64,000 nt of DNA from Rapana venosa (GCA_028751875.1 CM054134.1:69484526-69548525); one strand, 5' to 3'; shown: positions 1-10,606, numbered from the stretch's first letter. The notes: generated by a model from the letters alone, not told the origin. Numbers and translations are program-made.

Positions 1-125
1 TGGACACACTTCTTTCCCCTGCTGGTGTGTGGGAAACGCAGCCACCCTCACTGGGGGAGTGAGTGGATTACAGGGCTTTGGCTTTTTCTACTGTTGCAAT
101 TAAAGGGCTTTGCTTTTTCAAGCTT
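1..125 (+). repeat. Family G dispersed repeat, copy 1 (cut by window edge)
   Basis: The text from 'CACACTTCTTTCCCCTGCTG' through 'GGGCTTTGGCTTTTTCTACT' recurs almost exactly at 3855-3955 and in a diverged form at 7400-7500. No open reading frame or RNA structure is supported. Family G copies recur at 2660, 3720, 5760, 7262, 10296 and 11155, all in this orientation. Confidence 0.7.
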
Positions 126-187
126 ACTCTTAAACAGAGTAAAGCAGCGTTGTACAACCGTTTGATTTTGGTCAGAAAAAAAATAGT

Positions 188-500
188 GGTTGTATCGTTT
201 GTTCTAGGTTTTTTTCCTTCTCTTTTTTGTTTATACTGTTATTTAATTACTTGGGAGTGTTGTTTTAATCTCATGATGAGTTGACTGGAAAAGACAAAAT
301 TCCCACCTTAGTCAGCTAAGGCATGATTCCGAATCCACAACTCTGGTGCCCATTAGGTTCAGCATGCTTTAATTTTTAAGAATGGGTTGTATCGTTTGTT
401 CTAGGTTTTTTTCCTTCTCTTTTTTGTTTATACTGTTATTTAATTACTTGGGAGTGTTGTTTTAATCTCAGAATGAGAGTCTAGGAAAAGACAGAGCTGA
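188..500. repeat. Direct repeat of about 110 bp with 197-bp offset
   Basis: The stretch beginning 'GGTTGTATCGTTTGTTCTAG' at 188 is repeated at 385. The first about 88 bp are nearly identical and the last about 20 bp are diverged ('GGAAAAGACA' is shared). The spacer (about 300-384) is not duplicated elsewhere in the window. This looks like a local segmental duplication. Confidence 0.8.
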
Positions 501-699
501 CATATTCAGTGTAGCTTAATCATATTCCGTTCTGACTAACTGTGGTTGTTGTCCAGTTGAAGTAAAGATCAGACTAACCTTGCAACTTCGGCCATGACAC
601 AGCTGACCAGGATTTGGGAGAGAAAAGAGATAATTTTCCTACAAAATTGAAGTTCTTTAAAGCACTCATCATTTCCATCCTCCTGTACTTGTGTGAAAG

Positions 700-1755
700 T
701 TGAACCTTCACTCAGAACTGAAAGCTGAACCCTAAATGGAGAACTTAAAGCTGGACCCTAAATGGAGAACTTAAAGCTGGACCCTAAATGGAGAACTTAA
801 AGCTGGACCCTAAATGCAGAACTGAAAGCTGGACCCTAAATGCAGAACTGAAAGCTGGACCCTAAATGGAGAACTTAAAGCTGGACCCTAAATGGAGAAC
901 TTAAAGCTGGACCCTAAATGCAGAACTGAAAGCTGGACCCTAAATGGAGAACTTAAAGCTGGACCCTAAATGGAGAACTTAAAGCTGGACCCTAAATGCA
1001 GAAATGAAAGCTGAACCCTAAATGGAGAACTTAAAGCTGGACCCTAAATGCAGAAATGAAAGCTGAACCCTAAATGCAGAACTGAAAGCTGGACCTTAAC
1101 CACAGAAATGAAAGCTGAACCCTAAATGCAGAACTGAAAGCTGGACCTTAACCACAGAAATGAAAGCTGAACCCTAATTGCAGAAATGAAAGCTGAACCT
1201 CAAATGCAGAACTGAAAGCTAGACCCTGACTGCAGTACTGAAAACTGGACCCTGACTGCAGTACTGAAAACTGGACCCTGACTGCAGTACTGAAAACTGG
1301 ACCCTGACTGCAGTACTGAAAACTGACCCCTGGAACTGGACCCTGACTGCAGTACTGAAAACTGGACCCTGACTGCAGTACTGAAAACTGGACCCTGACT
1401 GCAGTACTGAAAACTGGACCCTGACTGCAGAACTGAAAACTGGACCCTAACTGCAGAACTGAAAACTGGACCCTAAGTGCAGAACTGAAAGCTGGACCCT
1501 GACTGCAGAACTGAAAGCTGAACCCTGACTGCAGAACTGAAAAGTGGACCCTGACTGCAGACATGAAAGCTGGACCCTAACTGCAGACATGAAAGCTGGA
1601 CCATGACTGCAGTACTGAAAACTGGACCCTGAATGCAGTACTGAAAACTGGACCCTGACTGCAGACATGAAAACTGGACCCTGACTGCAGACATGAAAAC
1701 TGGACCCTGACTGCAGACATGAAAACTAGACCCTGACTGCAGATCTGAAAAAGAA
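700..1755. repeat. 26-bp minisatellite, about 40 units
   Basis: The core is 'GAAAGCTGGACCCTAAATG' followed by 'GAGAACTTA' or 'CAGAACT', with a period of 26 bp. The left part is rich in the AAATGGAGAACTT variant. The right part (from about 1230) is rich in a variant carrying a PstI-type CTGCAG and 'GTACTGAAAAC'. Three units equal 78 bp, so the minus strand yields artificial ORFs with a 26-residue period; these are not genes. Confidence 0.95.
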
Positions 1756-2159
1756 AAATTCAGGCCTTTGAAATCAAACTTTTCAGAAGGCTTTTCCATA
1801 TTTTCTAGTAGGAGGACAGAACAAACACGTCTGTGTGGAAAGAAGGGACCACTGACCATAGGAGCCCCTTCTGGCGTGGTTTGGTCACATCACCCATCAT
1901 AACTCTCTTGCCAAGATTATCCTGCAGGAGACACTTGAGGGGAGAAAGATGGATGGGAGACAGATGAAGAACTAATGCAGAATATCAAAGATTGGACCAG
2001 CCTTAACATGCATGTGATGATGTGAGGCTGAAGACAGACCAGTCTGAAGAAAATTGACAACCAATGTATCCCTCGTTTCCCAACCCCCCTCCTCCTGATG
2101 ACCATAAGAGACTGATGATGATGATGATGATGCTGATGATGATGGTGATGATGATGATG

Positions 2160-2482
2160 AATCTTCTTCTTTATCTTGGTCAAACGCTCAGACAGCAACT
2201 TTTGTTGTCTGTTATATGAGTGAAAATACATCACGCTGCTGTGAAGCACATGCCCAGAGCATCTGATTTCGGCATAAGAGAGAATGGTTATCTCTTGAAT
2301 CTTTCTGGACACCCTCCCCCTCCCCCCTGCCCAGGAAAATGGACCAAGGAGGCAGAAAATAGACAAGAAGGAGGTGACAGGAAGAAAAGAAACAAGACAG
2401 AAACAAATAGAGTGATAGAAAAGAGGAAATTTCTAACACAGATTTTCCGGAAGGTAGGGATGCTATTTATACTGACAGACTT
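2160..2482 (-). mobile_element. SINE-like family F, copy F1
   Basis: The plus strand reads 'CGCTCAGACAGCAACT' near the left end and 'GGATGCTATTTATACTGA' at the right end. The same about 320-bp arrangement recurs at 21755, 22998, 32022 and 62268. Sense is minus: the element ends with the tail shared with the LINE fragments at 39128 and 8145. A (GAT)n tract (2116-2160) flanks the tail. Confidence 0.75.
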
Positions 2483-2659
2483 CCGGATGATGAATACTAT
2501 TAGCCACAAAGAATGAGCTGTTTTACAATAGCCATTAACCATGTCTGTTTGTAGAATGTAGCGATTAAGGTTTTGATAACATTTACCCATTCAATTGGGG
2601 ACCATCTTATTTTGTTTAAAACTTTTTTTAACAGACTTTATGCAATAAAAGTCTTGGTA

Positions 2660-2895
2660 TGAGGTTTGCATTCCATTAGTTTACAGACAACATCAGTTAC
2701 ATCAAGGCGACTAGTCTCACAACAGGTTTTCGCCAAAACAAACAGCGTGCAGTCATATTAGATGATGAATGAGATCAGCATACCCTCCTTGACTTCAAAG
2801 GCTGGCCATGACAGGGCTGCCTGAGTGATGTGTCAAAACATTTCTTTCATCAGTTTATGACAAATAATGTAATAAACATCACATGGGGGGCGACA
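2660..2895 (+). repeat. Family G dispersed repeat, copy 2
   Basis: Shared blocks are 'ACAGACAACATCAGTTACA', 'GAGATCAGCAT', 'GACTTCAAAG', 'TTTCTTTCATCAGT' and 'AATAAACATCAC', in the same order as in the copy at 5760-6012. Confidence 0.7.
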
Positions 2896-2929
2896 AATTA
2901 CATAGCTATGAGCAGCCCACATAAATGTG

Positions 2930-3015
2930 TGTGCTTGTGTGTGTGTGTATGTGTGTGTGTGTGTGTGTGTGTGTAGGTTGTGTGTGTGTGTGGATGTGTA
3001 GTTTGTATGTGGTGG

Positions 3016-3053
<38 letters not shown>

Positions 3054-3203
3054 AAGCAGTGTGATTGTGATGAAAGTGCCATGCATGCATTTATGTCTGT
3101 CTGTATGCATGTCTCTCTCTTTATAATTGCACATACATGCCTATCTATCTATCTATGTATGTATCTATGTATCTATGTATCTATGTATCTATCTAGTGAT
3201 GAG

Positions 3204-3245
<42 letters not shown>

Positions 3246-3253
3246 GTGATGAG

Positions 3254-3300
<47 letters not shown>

Positions 3301-3330
3301 TTATCTATCTAGTGACGAATATATAATTTT
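2930..3330. repeat. (GT)n and (TCTA)n microsatellites
   Basis: Interrupted GT tracts (2930-3050) are followed by TCTA/TGTA tetranucleotide tracts (3140-3320). The two (TCTA) blocks are separated by the same 'GTGATGAG' interruption, so the block itself was duplicated. Confidence 0.95.
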
Positions 3331-3355
3331 GTTTGTTTGTGTGAGTGTGTGTGTG

Positions 3356-3572
3356 TTTATACTGTGGACAATGGAATAAGCACCCATGTGCTTTTTTACA
3401 TCCAGTCCCCATGTATACACGGTTTCGTAAATTTTGTTATCCCTTCCCACCAGCACACAACGCAATGGCCTACTCTTTCAAAAAAGCGGAACAGGTTTTA
3501 AGGGATGCACAAGATGTTCTACATGCATTTGTACACTGGACCTGGTTTTATAGTTCCATGGAAGGTCTTATG
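3356..3572 (-). mobile_element. SINE family A, 5'-truncated copy
   Basis: The reverse complement carries the SINE A 3' half: the CGGTGGGAAC-like block, a GGGGACTGGATG-like block, then 'CATTGTCC' in place of 'CATTATCC'. It is diverged from the copies at 34226 and 43152 and lacks the tRNA head, as 5'-truncated retroposons do. Confidence 0.75.
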
Positions 3573-3719
3573 GTGTCTATGTGTGTGTGTGTGTTGTGCA
3601 CGCCCATACCCATTATACTGTTCACATATTTATGTATTCAGATGTCCGTTCATGCATGTATTTGTGTGTACTTGTCTGCATGTGTTCTTACACTCTTGTG
3701 TGCCAATAGGTAGGCAACA

Positions 3720-3995
3720 CAACTTAAGTACCGTGTCCCATGACACAGACAGTATAATAATACAAACAGCAGTAATCTCTACCTACAAGAGAAAACAGTG
3801 TTCACTGACTTCAAAGCCTCCCTCTCACTGGGGGATGGGTGGTGTGGGCGACATGTGGACACACTTCTTTCCCCTGCTGGTGTGTGGGAAACACAGCCAC
3901 CGTCACTGGGGGAGTGAGTGGATTACAGGGCTTTGGCTTTTTTCTACTGTTGCTTATTAAAAGAGTTTTATTTTCTATACCAACAGTTTCTGGGA
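3720..3995 (+). repeat. Family G dispersed repeat, copy 3
   Basis: Nearly identical to window positions 1-120 across the 'ACACTTCTTTCCCCTGCTGG' to 'TTTTTCTACTGTTGC' stretch. It is preceded by 'CACTGACTTCAAAGCCTC', which links it to the other G copies. Confidence 0.75.
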
Positions 3996-4214
3996 AGAGA
4001 GGTTCAGTATACAATGTGGTGTTAAGTGGATGATCAGTTAAACCCCGTGAATGAGAATGAATTTAAAGCAGGGGGTTTCAAACATGTTTGCGATTTTGTG
4101 GAGAATCATTATGTTGCTAAAGTAGACTTCCTTGATTTTTTTTTTCTGTTTGAAGGTTGGTTGGTTGGCTGTTTGTAAGTTCATAAATCCGGGAAATATC
4201 TAAATTAAGTGAAA

Positions 4215-4558
4215 TGAATGACGGATGCTATACCTGAGTGGTTAAGACCATTTGATTCAATCCTGTGGGTTCATTAAGTCCTGGGTTCGAATCTCATTGG
4301 AGGTGTCTAGTGAATTAAGGGTAAAATCTTTAAGAGCAGACCTGCCAGTGCCTTGATCTCTTTGTGTATATACGCATGCAGAAGATCAAATATGCATGTT
4401 AAAGATCCTGTAATTTATATCAGCGTTTTGATGGGTTACGGGGAAAACTCGAACATACCCAGCATGCAGCCTGTACCATGTTATGAGCTTGTCTGAAGTC
4501 TGAGGCCAGCAGGCAAACCTACAAAATCACAGGCACAGGAGGCTAGGTACTGTGCACC
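4215..4558 (+). mobile_element. SINE family K (Ser/Leu-tRNA-like head), copy 1
   Basis: The head contains a pol III A-box-like 'TACCTGAGTGGTTAAGACC' and a B-box-like 'GGGTTCGAATCTC' 47 nt further on. The spacing leaves room for a long variable arm, as in class II tRNAs. The body ('GACCTGCCAGTGC', 'GTAATTTATATCAGCG', 'CCAGCATGCA') recurs at 7540-7920. It is a SINE and not a functional tRNA gene, because the acceptor stem is not closed. Confidence 0.75.
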
Positions 4559-4607
4559 TCACCCAGTAAGGAAACCCAGAGAGAGACTTTTTTTCTTTTT
4601 TTTTCTT

Positions 4608-4780
4608 TTTGTTATATTGAGGATAATGGAATAAGCACTCATGTGCTTTTTTACATCCAGCCCCCGTGTGTATGCGGTTTTGTAAATTTTGTCATGTGTT
4701 CCCACCGGCACACAATGGCCTACTCTTTCGAACAGCGGAACAGGATTTAAACGTGTGCGCAAAATGTTCTGCATGCTGTT

Positions 4781-4786
<6 letters not shown>
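4608..4786 (-). mobile_element. SINE family A, 5'-truncated, abutting (GA)n
   Basis: On the plus strand it reads 'GAGGATAATGGAATAAGCAC' through 'CGTGTGCGCAAAATGTTCTG'. It then breaks off directly into a (GA)n tract (4783-4832). The tRNA head is missing. Confidence 0.85.
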
Positions 4787-4829
<43 letters not shown>

Positions 4830-4869
4830 GGAGGGAGGGAGGGGAAGGAGTTACTCCCTAAAGGGTAAT

Positions 4870-5335
4870 TTCTTTTTTGTTCCTCTGCTAGAGCTCCCAG
4901 GTTCACCAATGTTGAGATATTAGTGTATGCGACCGTCCCCCCCCCCCCCCCTCCCTATTTAAAGGTAAAGGAGTCCCATAACCTATAAGGTCGTAGGGGA
5001 GCGAGGCGTCAGAGACCTCACTTCTCTAGGGCCAGCATATTGAGGGCGGCGCCCATCTCCTCTCCCTCGCTGCTTTACCTTCCCTGGCCCTAAAGAGGGC
5101 AGGTACCCATTTACAGCTGGGTGAACTGGGGGAACTGTACTGAAGCCAAGGCGCGCAAACGGTCACCCATCCAACTGGTAACCGCGCTCGACTGCTCGAC
5201 GCTGCTTAACTTGGCTGGGGAAAAGCGAGTGCTCCGACCACTGAGCTATCCCGTCCCCCCTCCCTATTTAGGTAGCAGTATTCCAACTCTGGGGCTTGTG
5301 TCTAAACAGGACACGTGTGCATGTGTTTTCTGAAA
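4870..5335. repeat. Family D repeat, interrupted by a SINE B
   Basis: The left part (4870-4961, 'CTAGAGCTCCCAGGTTCACC', then a C-run) and the right part (5260-5335, 'GTCTAAACAGGACAC') form one D copy comparable to 13795-13950. They are separated by the SINE at 4962-5259 and its 11-bp target duplication. Confidence 0.7.
4962..5259 (-). mobile_element. SINE family B (tRNA-5S rRNA chimera) with 11-bp TSD
   Basis: It is flanked on both sides by CTCCCTATTTA (4951-4961 and 5260-5270), a clear target site duplication. On the minus strand it starts with GGGACGGGATAGCTCAGTGG, continues with a 5S-rRNA-like segment around 5168-5225 and ends in a CCTTTACCTTTA-type tail. The insertion splits a family D repeat. 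Confidence 0.92.
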
Positions 5336-5565
5336 TTTTGTCATCATTCCTACCTGTAGGGAATGGTCCACTCTTTGGAAAGGCAGAGGGCGTTTTTAAC
5401 GTGTGCACATGATGTTCTGCATACGTTCGCAACATGGGCCTCACTTTATAGTCTCATCCAAAGGACTTTGACATTCAGTTCGATTTTCTTTCAAACTGGG
5501 AAGAGAGGACAATGCCAACAATCGAACCCAGAAGCTCACAGTGTACTTGTTAGGCAGGTGAACTC
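5328..5565 (-). mobile_element. SINE family A, degenerate partial copy
   Basis: 'TTTATAGTCTCATCCAAAGG' and 'TTTAACGTGTGCACATGATG' are recognisable SINE A blocks. Both ends are eroded, and the 3' end merges with the family D repeat. Confidence 0.65.
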
Positions 5566-5759
5566 TTAAACGTCCTGTCACCTTTTTTTTCTTCTTGGGT
5601 AGTATTTTTTTGTTGCCACAAAGAATGAATTCGATCAGATATATTTTTAAACTGTATTCTTTTGCTAATGGACAAAATGAATAGTTTCTGACAAGACAAG
5701 CTTTTTTCTTTTGGTAAAATAAAAGGCTATAGATTTCATCTGTGACAGCCTAGACTTGG

Positions 5760-6012
5760 CTTGAGCTGAGCAGCTGGTTAGACTACACACAGACAGTACA
5801 GACAACATCAGTTACACCAGGTTGTTGGCAGATGGCTGTAGCTAAAACAACATTAGTTGGCTTTGGTGACAAACGAGATCAGCATGCCTGTGCTGCCTTC
5901 AAAAACATTCCTCAGAGAACTGTGAGAGGGAGGTGTCGAAAAACTTCTTTCATCAGTGTGTGGAGAAGATAATAAACATCGCCTGAAGCACTGGGTGGGA
6001 TGTCTACACAAC
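5760..6012 (+). repeat. Family G dispersed repeat, copy 4
   Basis: It contains 'ACAGACAACATCAGTTACAC', 'GAGATCAGCATGCC', 'ACTTCTTTCATCAGTGTGTG' and 'ATAATAAACATCGCCTG', in the same order as copy 2. Confidence 0.7.
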
Positions 6013-6049
6013 TAACATACCCCCCATCCCCTTTAATTTTTTTTCTTGT

Positions 6050-6180
6050 TTTATTCTTTTCATTCTTTTCTTTTATTTGAGGATGATGGAATAAGCACTC
6101 ATGTAGGGTTTTTAAAAATCCAATCCCCGTGTGTATGCACTTTTGCCAAATTTTTCATCCGTTTCCATAGATGTACCATG
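6050..6180 (-). mobile_element. SINE family A, 3'-end fragment
   Basis: 'GAGGATGATGGAATAAGCAC' and 'CCCCGTGTGTATGCA' are the SINE A 3' end read on the opposite strand. It stops shortly before the inverted repeat that starts at 6246. Confidence 0.7.
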
Positions 6181-6245
6181 CTCTTGTCTGTATGTGCATC
6201 TGATTACATGGGGTTTTTGTTTGTTTTGTTGTTGTTTTTATTTTT

Positions 6246-6980
6246 GTCGTGTTCAATTATGACCTCCAAAACAGCAGAGGAGGAAGATGCTGTTTCGGAA
6301 ATTGGGCACAAATTTGATTAAAGTGGAGGTGCCTTGCCCACAGCACACCCCCACTCTCTCCGCCAAGAGGGCATACCAACCAGTGTTGGAGATGTTCTCC
6401 AAAGGTCAACTAGCCCCCAGGGCTGCAGCACATAAGGACTGTGCAAGTCAAGCCTCCTAGTCAGAGAGTCATAGTCGATCACTAAAGACTAAGCTGTAAA
6501 GTGGAATTCCATGAGTGGGAAAGCTACTAGTCATACAACCTCTCACTTTGCTGTTGCCCCCAGCGTCAAGCCACTGACCATACAGCCTCTCACTTTGCTG
6601 TTGCCCCTAGCGTCAATGGTTCCTTGGGTTTATCACAGTTCTTGATTAAACCATTGACGCTGGGGGCAACAGCAAAGTGAGAGGTAGTATGACCAGTAGC
6701 TTTCCCACTCATGGAATTCCACTTTACAGCTTAGTCTTTAGTGATCGACTATGACTCTCTGACTAGGAGGCTTGACTTGCACAGTCCTTATGTGCTGCAA
6801 CCCTGGGGGCTAGTTGGCCTTTGGAGAACATCTCCAACGCTGACTGTCCTTATGCCCACTTGGCCGAGAGAGTGGGGATGTACTGTGGGCAAGGCATCTT
6901 CACTATAATCAAATTTCTGCCCAATTTCCGAAACAGCCGCTGCCTCCTGTGCTGTTTTGGAGGTCATCGTCGAACACGAC
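6246..6980. repeat. Large inverted repeat, foldback-like, arms about 330-370 bp
   Basis: Reading inward from 6246 ('GTCGTGTTC', 'GACCTCCAAAACAGC', 'GAGATGTTCTCCAAAGG', 'GTGGAATTCCATGAGTGGG') gives the reverse complement of the sequence read inward from 6980. The arms are near-identical close to the centre and diverged at the outside. The left arm has an extra partial duplication (about 6571-6620) of 'CCTCTCACTTTGCTGTTGCC'. The unpaired centre is about 30 nt (6622-6649). No transposase is encoded. Confidence 0.9.
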
Positions 6981-7261
6981 GGACAAACATACAAATACAA
7001 TGGTTTAATCAAGAATCTAATAAGGCCCAGGCACTGAGGGCATGTATGCCCATTATGGGAGTATGCATGCAATGTGTCCACGTGCCTGCATATGAGTGCC
7101 TTCGTATAATGTACATGCGTGTGTGTATTGTAAAGTAAACCACATTAGCTCAGGGCAATCTTTTTATGTGTGAATTCTTTTTCTTTTCTTTTGTGTTCAT
7201 TAGATGGAGAGTTCAGTTTTTGCCATGAAGCCGCAGCAGAGCTTGCCTGAGTATATATCAG

Positions 7262-7344
7262 TTTAGTATAGTGACAGGGACATGAACAGTACAAATTGCA
7301 GTAATCTCTCACAACAAGTATAAACAGTATTCACTGACTTCAAA

Positions 7345-7382
<38 letters not shown>

Positions 7383-7525
7383 GGGGATAGTGTGGGCACC
7401 ACGTGGGCAGACTTCTTTCGTCTGCATCTGGGAAACACGATCAACATCACCTGGGGAGAGGATGAAACGGCCTTGGCTTTTTGAACCGTTGTAGTGAAAG
7501 AGCCTTTTTTTCTCTTTCAATATGT
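7262..7525 (+). repeat. Family G dispersed repeat, copy 5, with internal (CT)n
   Basis: 'AGTATTCACTGACTTCAAAG' and 'GTGGGCAGACTTCTTTCGTC' match G copies, and a (CT)n tract (7348-7378) is inserted between these blocks. Confidence 0.65.
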
Positions 7526-7534
7526 TGTTCAAAC

Positions 7535-7920
7535 ATATATGCGACAGAAGCTACTGCCGAGTGGTTAAGACCGTTTGATTTGAATACTGTGGATCCATGA
7601 AGTCGAGGGTTCGAATATTGGCAGCGGCATCTCTTGAATTTAGAGAAGATATTTGTTTTATGATCTTCGACGTCAATTTCAAGTTGCAGACCTGCTAGTG
7701 CTTTAATTTTCTCGGTGTAGATAGCCTACACAAGCAGAAGGTCAAAAATATACACATGACAGATCCCGTAATTTATGTCAGCGTTCGGAGAGTTTTAGAA
7801 ACATGAATATAGCCAGCATGCATCCTGTAAATGAGCTGCTCTGAAGTTGCAGTGACTCTGCTGAGGCCAGCGGGCAGACCTGCTGCACCGTTACCAGCAC
7901 AGGAGAAGGCCTGGCACTAC
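7535..7920 (+). mobile_element. SINE family K, copy 2
   Basis: The A-box-like 'TGCCGAGTGGTTAAGACC' and B-box-like 'GAGGGTTCGAATATT' are followed by the same body as copy 1 ('GACCTGCTAGTGC', 'GTAATTTATGTCAGCGTT', 'CCAGCATGCATCCTG'). The two copies are clearly diverged, so neither is recent. Confidence 0.75.
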
Positions 7921-8144
7921 TACACACTCCCGCGCGCTATTGGAATGCAGGGAAGAAAAGAAGGGAGAAACATGGACTGAATCAGAAGTCTAAAAGAACC
8001 CACCTGTCTAGGATGAGACGGGTCGTGGGATCAGCCGAACTTTGTTCTTTCCCAATCTACAGAACCCTGATTGATGGTCTTGGGTGCTAGTCTATCAGGT
8101 GAGATGACAAATGAACAAATCTGGAACTAGATAGTTGTCCTTGA

Positions 8145-8345
8145 TACAGTTCGAGGCGTGCCCCTGTGACACTTCTCCCATGACTGTGGAACTCTTCCTC
8201 CAGACTTGCCCAACACATCAAAACCTAAGGGCCAATATCTAGCCCACTGACCTGTCCATGAGGGACAAACTTTTCGGACCCTTGGAGGGCCTTCAGCGCA
8301 TGGCATCGTTTGTCAGGGCCTCAGGAGTTGCTCTCTGAGCGTTCG
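8145..8345 (+). mobile_element. LINE 3' end fragment (C-terminal ORF2 remnant)
   Basis: Conceptual translation gives a C-P-C-x-T-S-P-M-T-V-E block, then 'LQTC', then 'KLFGPLEGLQR' and 'FVRASGVAL' with a stop. This is the C-terminal cysteine/histidine region of a non-LTR retrotransposon ORF2. A stop after 'NLRAN' and a short indel near the end show it is dead. The tail 'GAGCGTTCGAC' runs into (GAC)n/(GAA)n. Confidence 0.75.
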
Positions 8346-8462
8346 ACAACGACGACGACGAATAAGAAGAAAAAGAAGAAGAAGAAAAAGAAGAAGAAGA
8401 TACAATTATGTACTAAAAAACTCTTCTCTCATAAGGAAACCAAGAGACACCAGCTGCCTTGG

Positions 8463-10295
8463 CGCAGTGTAGTGTAGTGTAGTGTAGTGTACTGGTGTGT
8501 ACTGTACTGTACTGTAGTGCAGTGTAGTGTAGTGTAGTGTACTGTAGTGTACTGTACTGTACTGTAGTACAGTGTAGTGTAGTGTAGTGTAGTGCAGTGT
8601 AGTGTAGTGTAGTGTAGTGTACTGTACTGTACTGTAGTGCAGTGTAGTGTAGTGTACTGCAGTGTAGCACAGTGCTGTGAAGTGTAGTGCAGTAAGTGAG
8701 TGTAGTGTAGTATAGTGTAGTGTAGTATAGTGTAGTGTAGTGTCTTGCAGTGTAGTGTAGTGCAGTGAAGTGCAATGTAGTGTAGTACAGTGTAGCGTAG
8801 TGCAGTTTAGTGTAGTGCAGTTTAGTGTAGTGCAGTGTAGTGTTGTGTAGTATAGTGTAGTGCAGTGTAGTGCAATTCAGTGCATCATAGTGCAGTGTAG
8901 TGTAGTGCAGTTCAGTGCAGTGCAGTGTAGTGTAGTGTAGTGTAGTGTAGCGTACTGGAGTGTAGTGTAGTCATCAGTGAGTGTAGTGTAGTGTAGTGTA
9001 GTGTAGTGTAGTGCAGTGTAGTGTAGTGTAGTGTAGTGTAGTGTAGCGTAGTGCAGTGTAGTGTAGTGATAGTGTACTGTAGTGTAATGCAGTGTCAGTG
9101 CAGTGCAGTGTAGTGTAGTGTATGTAGTGTAGCATGGTGTGTGGTGTAGTGTCTGTGAAGTGAGTGCAGTGCAGGTAGTGTCAGTGCTGTGCTAGCTAGC
9201 ATGTGCGACAGGAGTGGAGTGGAGTAGTGCAGGTCAGTCGAGTCGAGTGAGTCGAGTGAGTCGAGTCGAGTAGTATGTATTAGTATAGTTAGTTAGTATA
9301 GTATAGTATGTATAGTAAGTATAGTATAGTATAGTTAGTATAGTATAGTATAGTATGTATAGTTGTGAGTGGATGGAGTGGAGTAGAGCAGAGTGTAGTA
9401 TGATATAGTATAGTATGTAGTGGAGAGGAGTGGAGTGGAGTGGAGTAGAGCAGAGTGTAGTAGTATAGTATAGTATAGTATAGTAGGAGTATAGTAAGGA
9501 GTATAGTATAGTATATATAGTTAGTATAGTATAGTATAGTATAGTATAGTATAGTATAGTATAGTATAGATAGGGTAGGATAGGATAGGGTAGTGGAGAG
9601 GAGTGAGTGGAGTACAGTAGAAGGATGGAGTGGAGGGAGTGGAGTGGAGTACAGTAGAGAGGAGTGGATAGGAGTGGAGTCAGTAAGAGGAGTGGAGAGG
9701 AGTGGAGTGGAGTACAGTAGAGAGGATGGAGAGGAGTGAGTGAGTACAGTAGAGTGGTAGAGGAGTGGATGGAGTGGAGTACAGTAGGAAGGAGTGGAGT
9801 AGGAATGGGTAGTGGAGTAGGAGTGAGGAGTAGAGTAGAGAGGAGTGGAGAGGAGTGGAGTGGAGGTGGAGTACAGTAGAGAGGAAGTGGAGAGGAGTGG
9901 AGTGGAGTGGAGTACAGTAGAGAGGATGGAGAGGAGTGAGTGGAGTACAGTAGAGAGGAGTGGAGAGGAGTGGAGTGGAGTACAGTAGAGAGGAGTGGAG
10001 AGGAGTGGAGTGGAGTACAGTAGAGAGGAATGGAGAGGAGTGGAGTGTGAGAGGGAGTAGGAGGAGGAGTGGAGAGAGTGAGGAGAAGGAGTGGAGGTGA
10101 GAGGAGTGGAGTACAGTAGAGAGGAGTGGGAGTAAGGAGAGGAGTAGAGGATGTGGGAGTGGAGTACAGTAAGAGAGTGGAGAGGAGTGGAGAGGAGTGG
10201 AGTACAGTAGAGAGAATGGAGAGGAGTGGAGAGGAGTGGAGTAGTAGAGAGAGTGGAGAGGAGTGGAGTACAGTAGAGAGGAGTGGAGAGGAGTG
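8463..10295. repeat. Pentamer-based satellite array, 1.8 kb
   Basis: It starts as (AGTGT)n with AGTGC and ACTGT variants (8463-9200), passes through (AGTAT)n (about 9270-9560) and becomes a GAGTG-based array (9560-10295). There a 35-bp higher-order unit of seven pentamers, around 'AGTACAGTAGAGAGGAGTGG', is visible. All ORFs here (Tyr/Thr/Leu/His-rich on the minus strand) are translations of the repeat. Confidence 0.95.
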
Positions 10296-10530
10296 TGGCT
10301 TAGTTAAAACAAACAGTAGTTAGCGTTGCTGACAAATGAGATAGATTGGCATACCCAGGCCGACTTCAAAGCTTTGCCAAGGGAGTGGGGGTGGGGGTGG
10401 GGTGGGGTGGGATGGTGGGGAAGGGGGCGCGGGTGGGAGGGGGGCTGGTGTGAGTGAGGTGTCGACAACTGTCTGTTATCAGTGTGTGGGGAATAGAGTA
10501 AACATCCCTTGGGATCTGGATTAGATGACT
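10296..10530 (+). repeat. Family G dispersed repeat, copy 6
   Basis: 'GACAAATGAGATAGATTGG', 'CGACTTCAAAG', 'TCAGTGTGTGGGGAATAGAG' and 'AACATCCC' occur in family order, interrupted by a G-rich (GGGGT)n tract at 10386-10442. Confidence 0.6.
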
Positions 10531-10552
10531 TTGAACACAAAACAGCCAGCCA

Positions 10553-10553
10553 G

Positions 10554-10606
<53 letters not shown>

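Noticed and set aside
1148..1859. Several 70-140-codon minus-strand ORFs rich in Ser, Gln and Phe
   Set aside because: They are translations of the 26-bp minisatellite, open in more than one frame with a 26-residue period.
8413..8775. 120-codon Tyr/Thr/His-rich ORF
   Set aside because: A translation of the AGTGT pentamer array with no non-repeat content of note.
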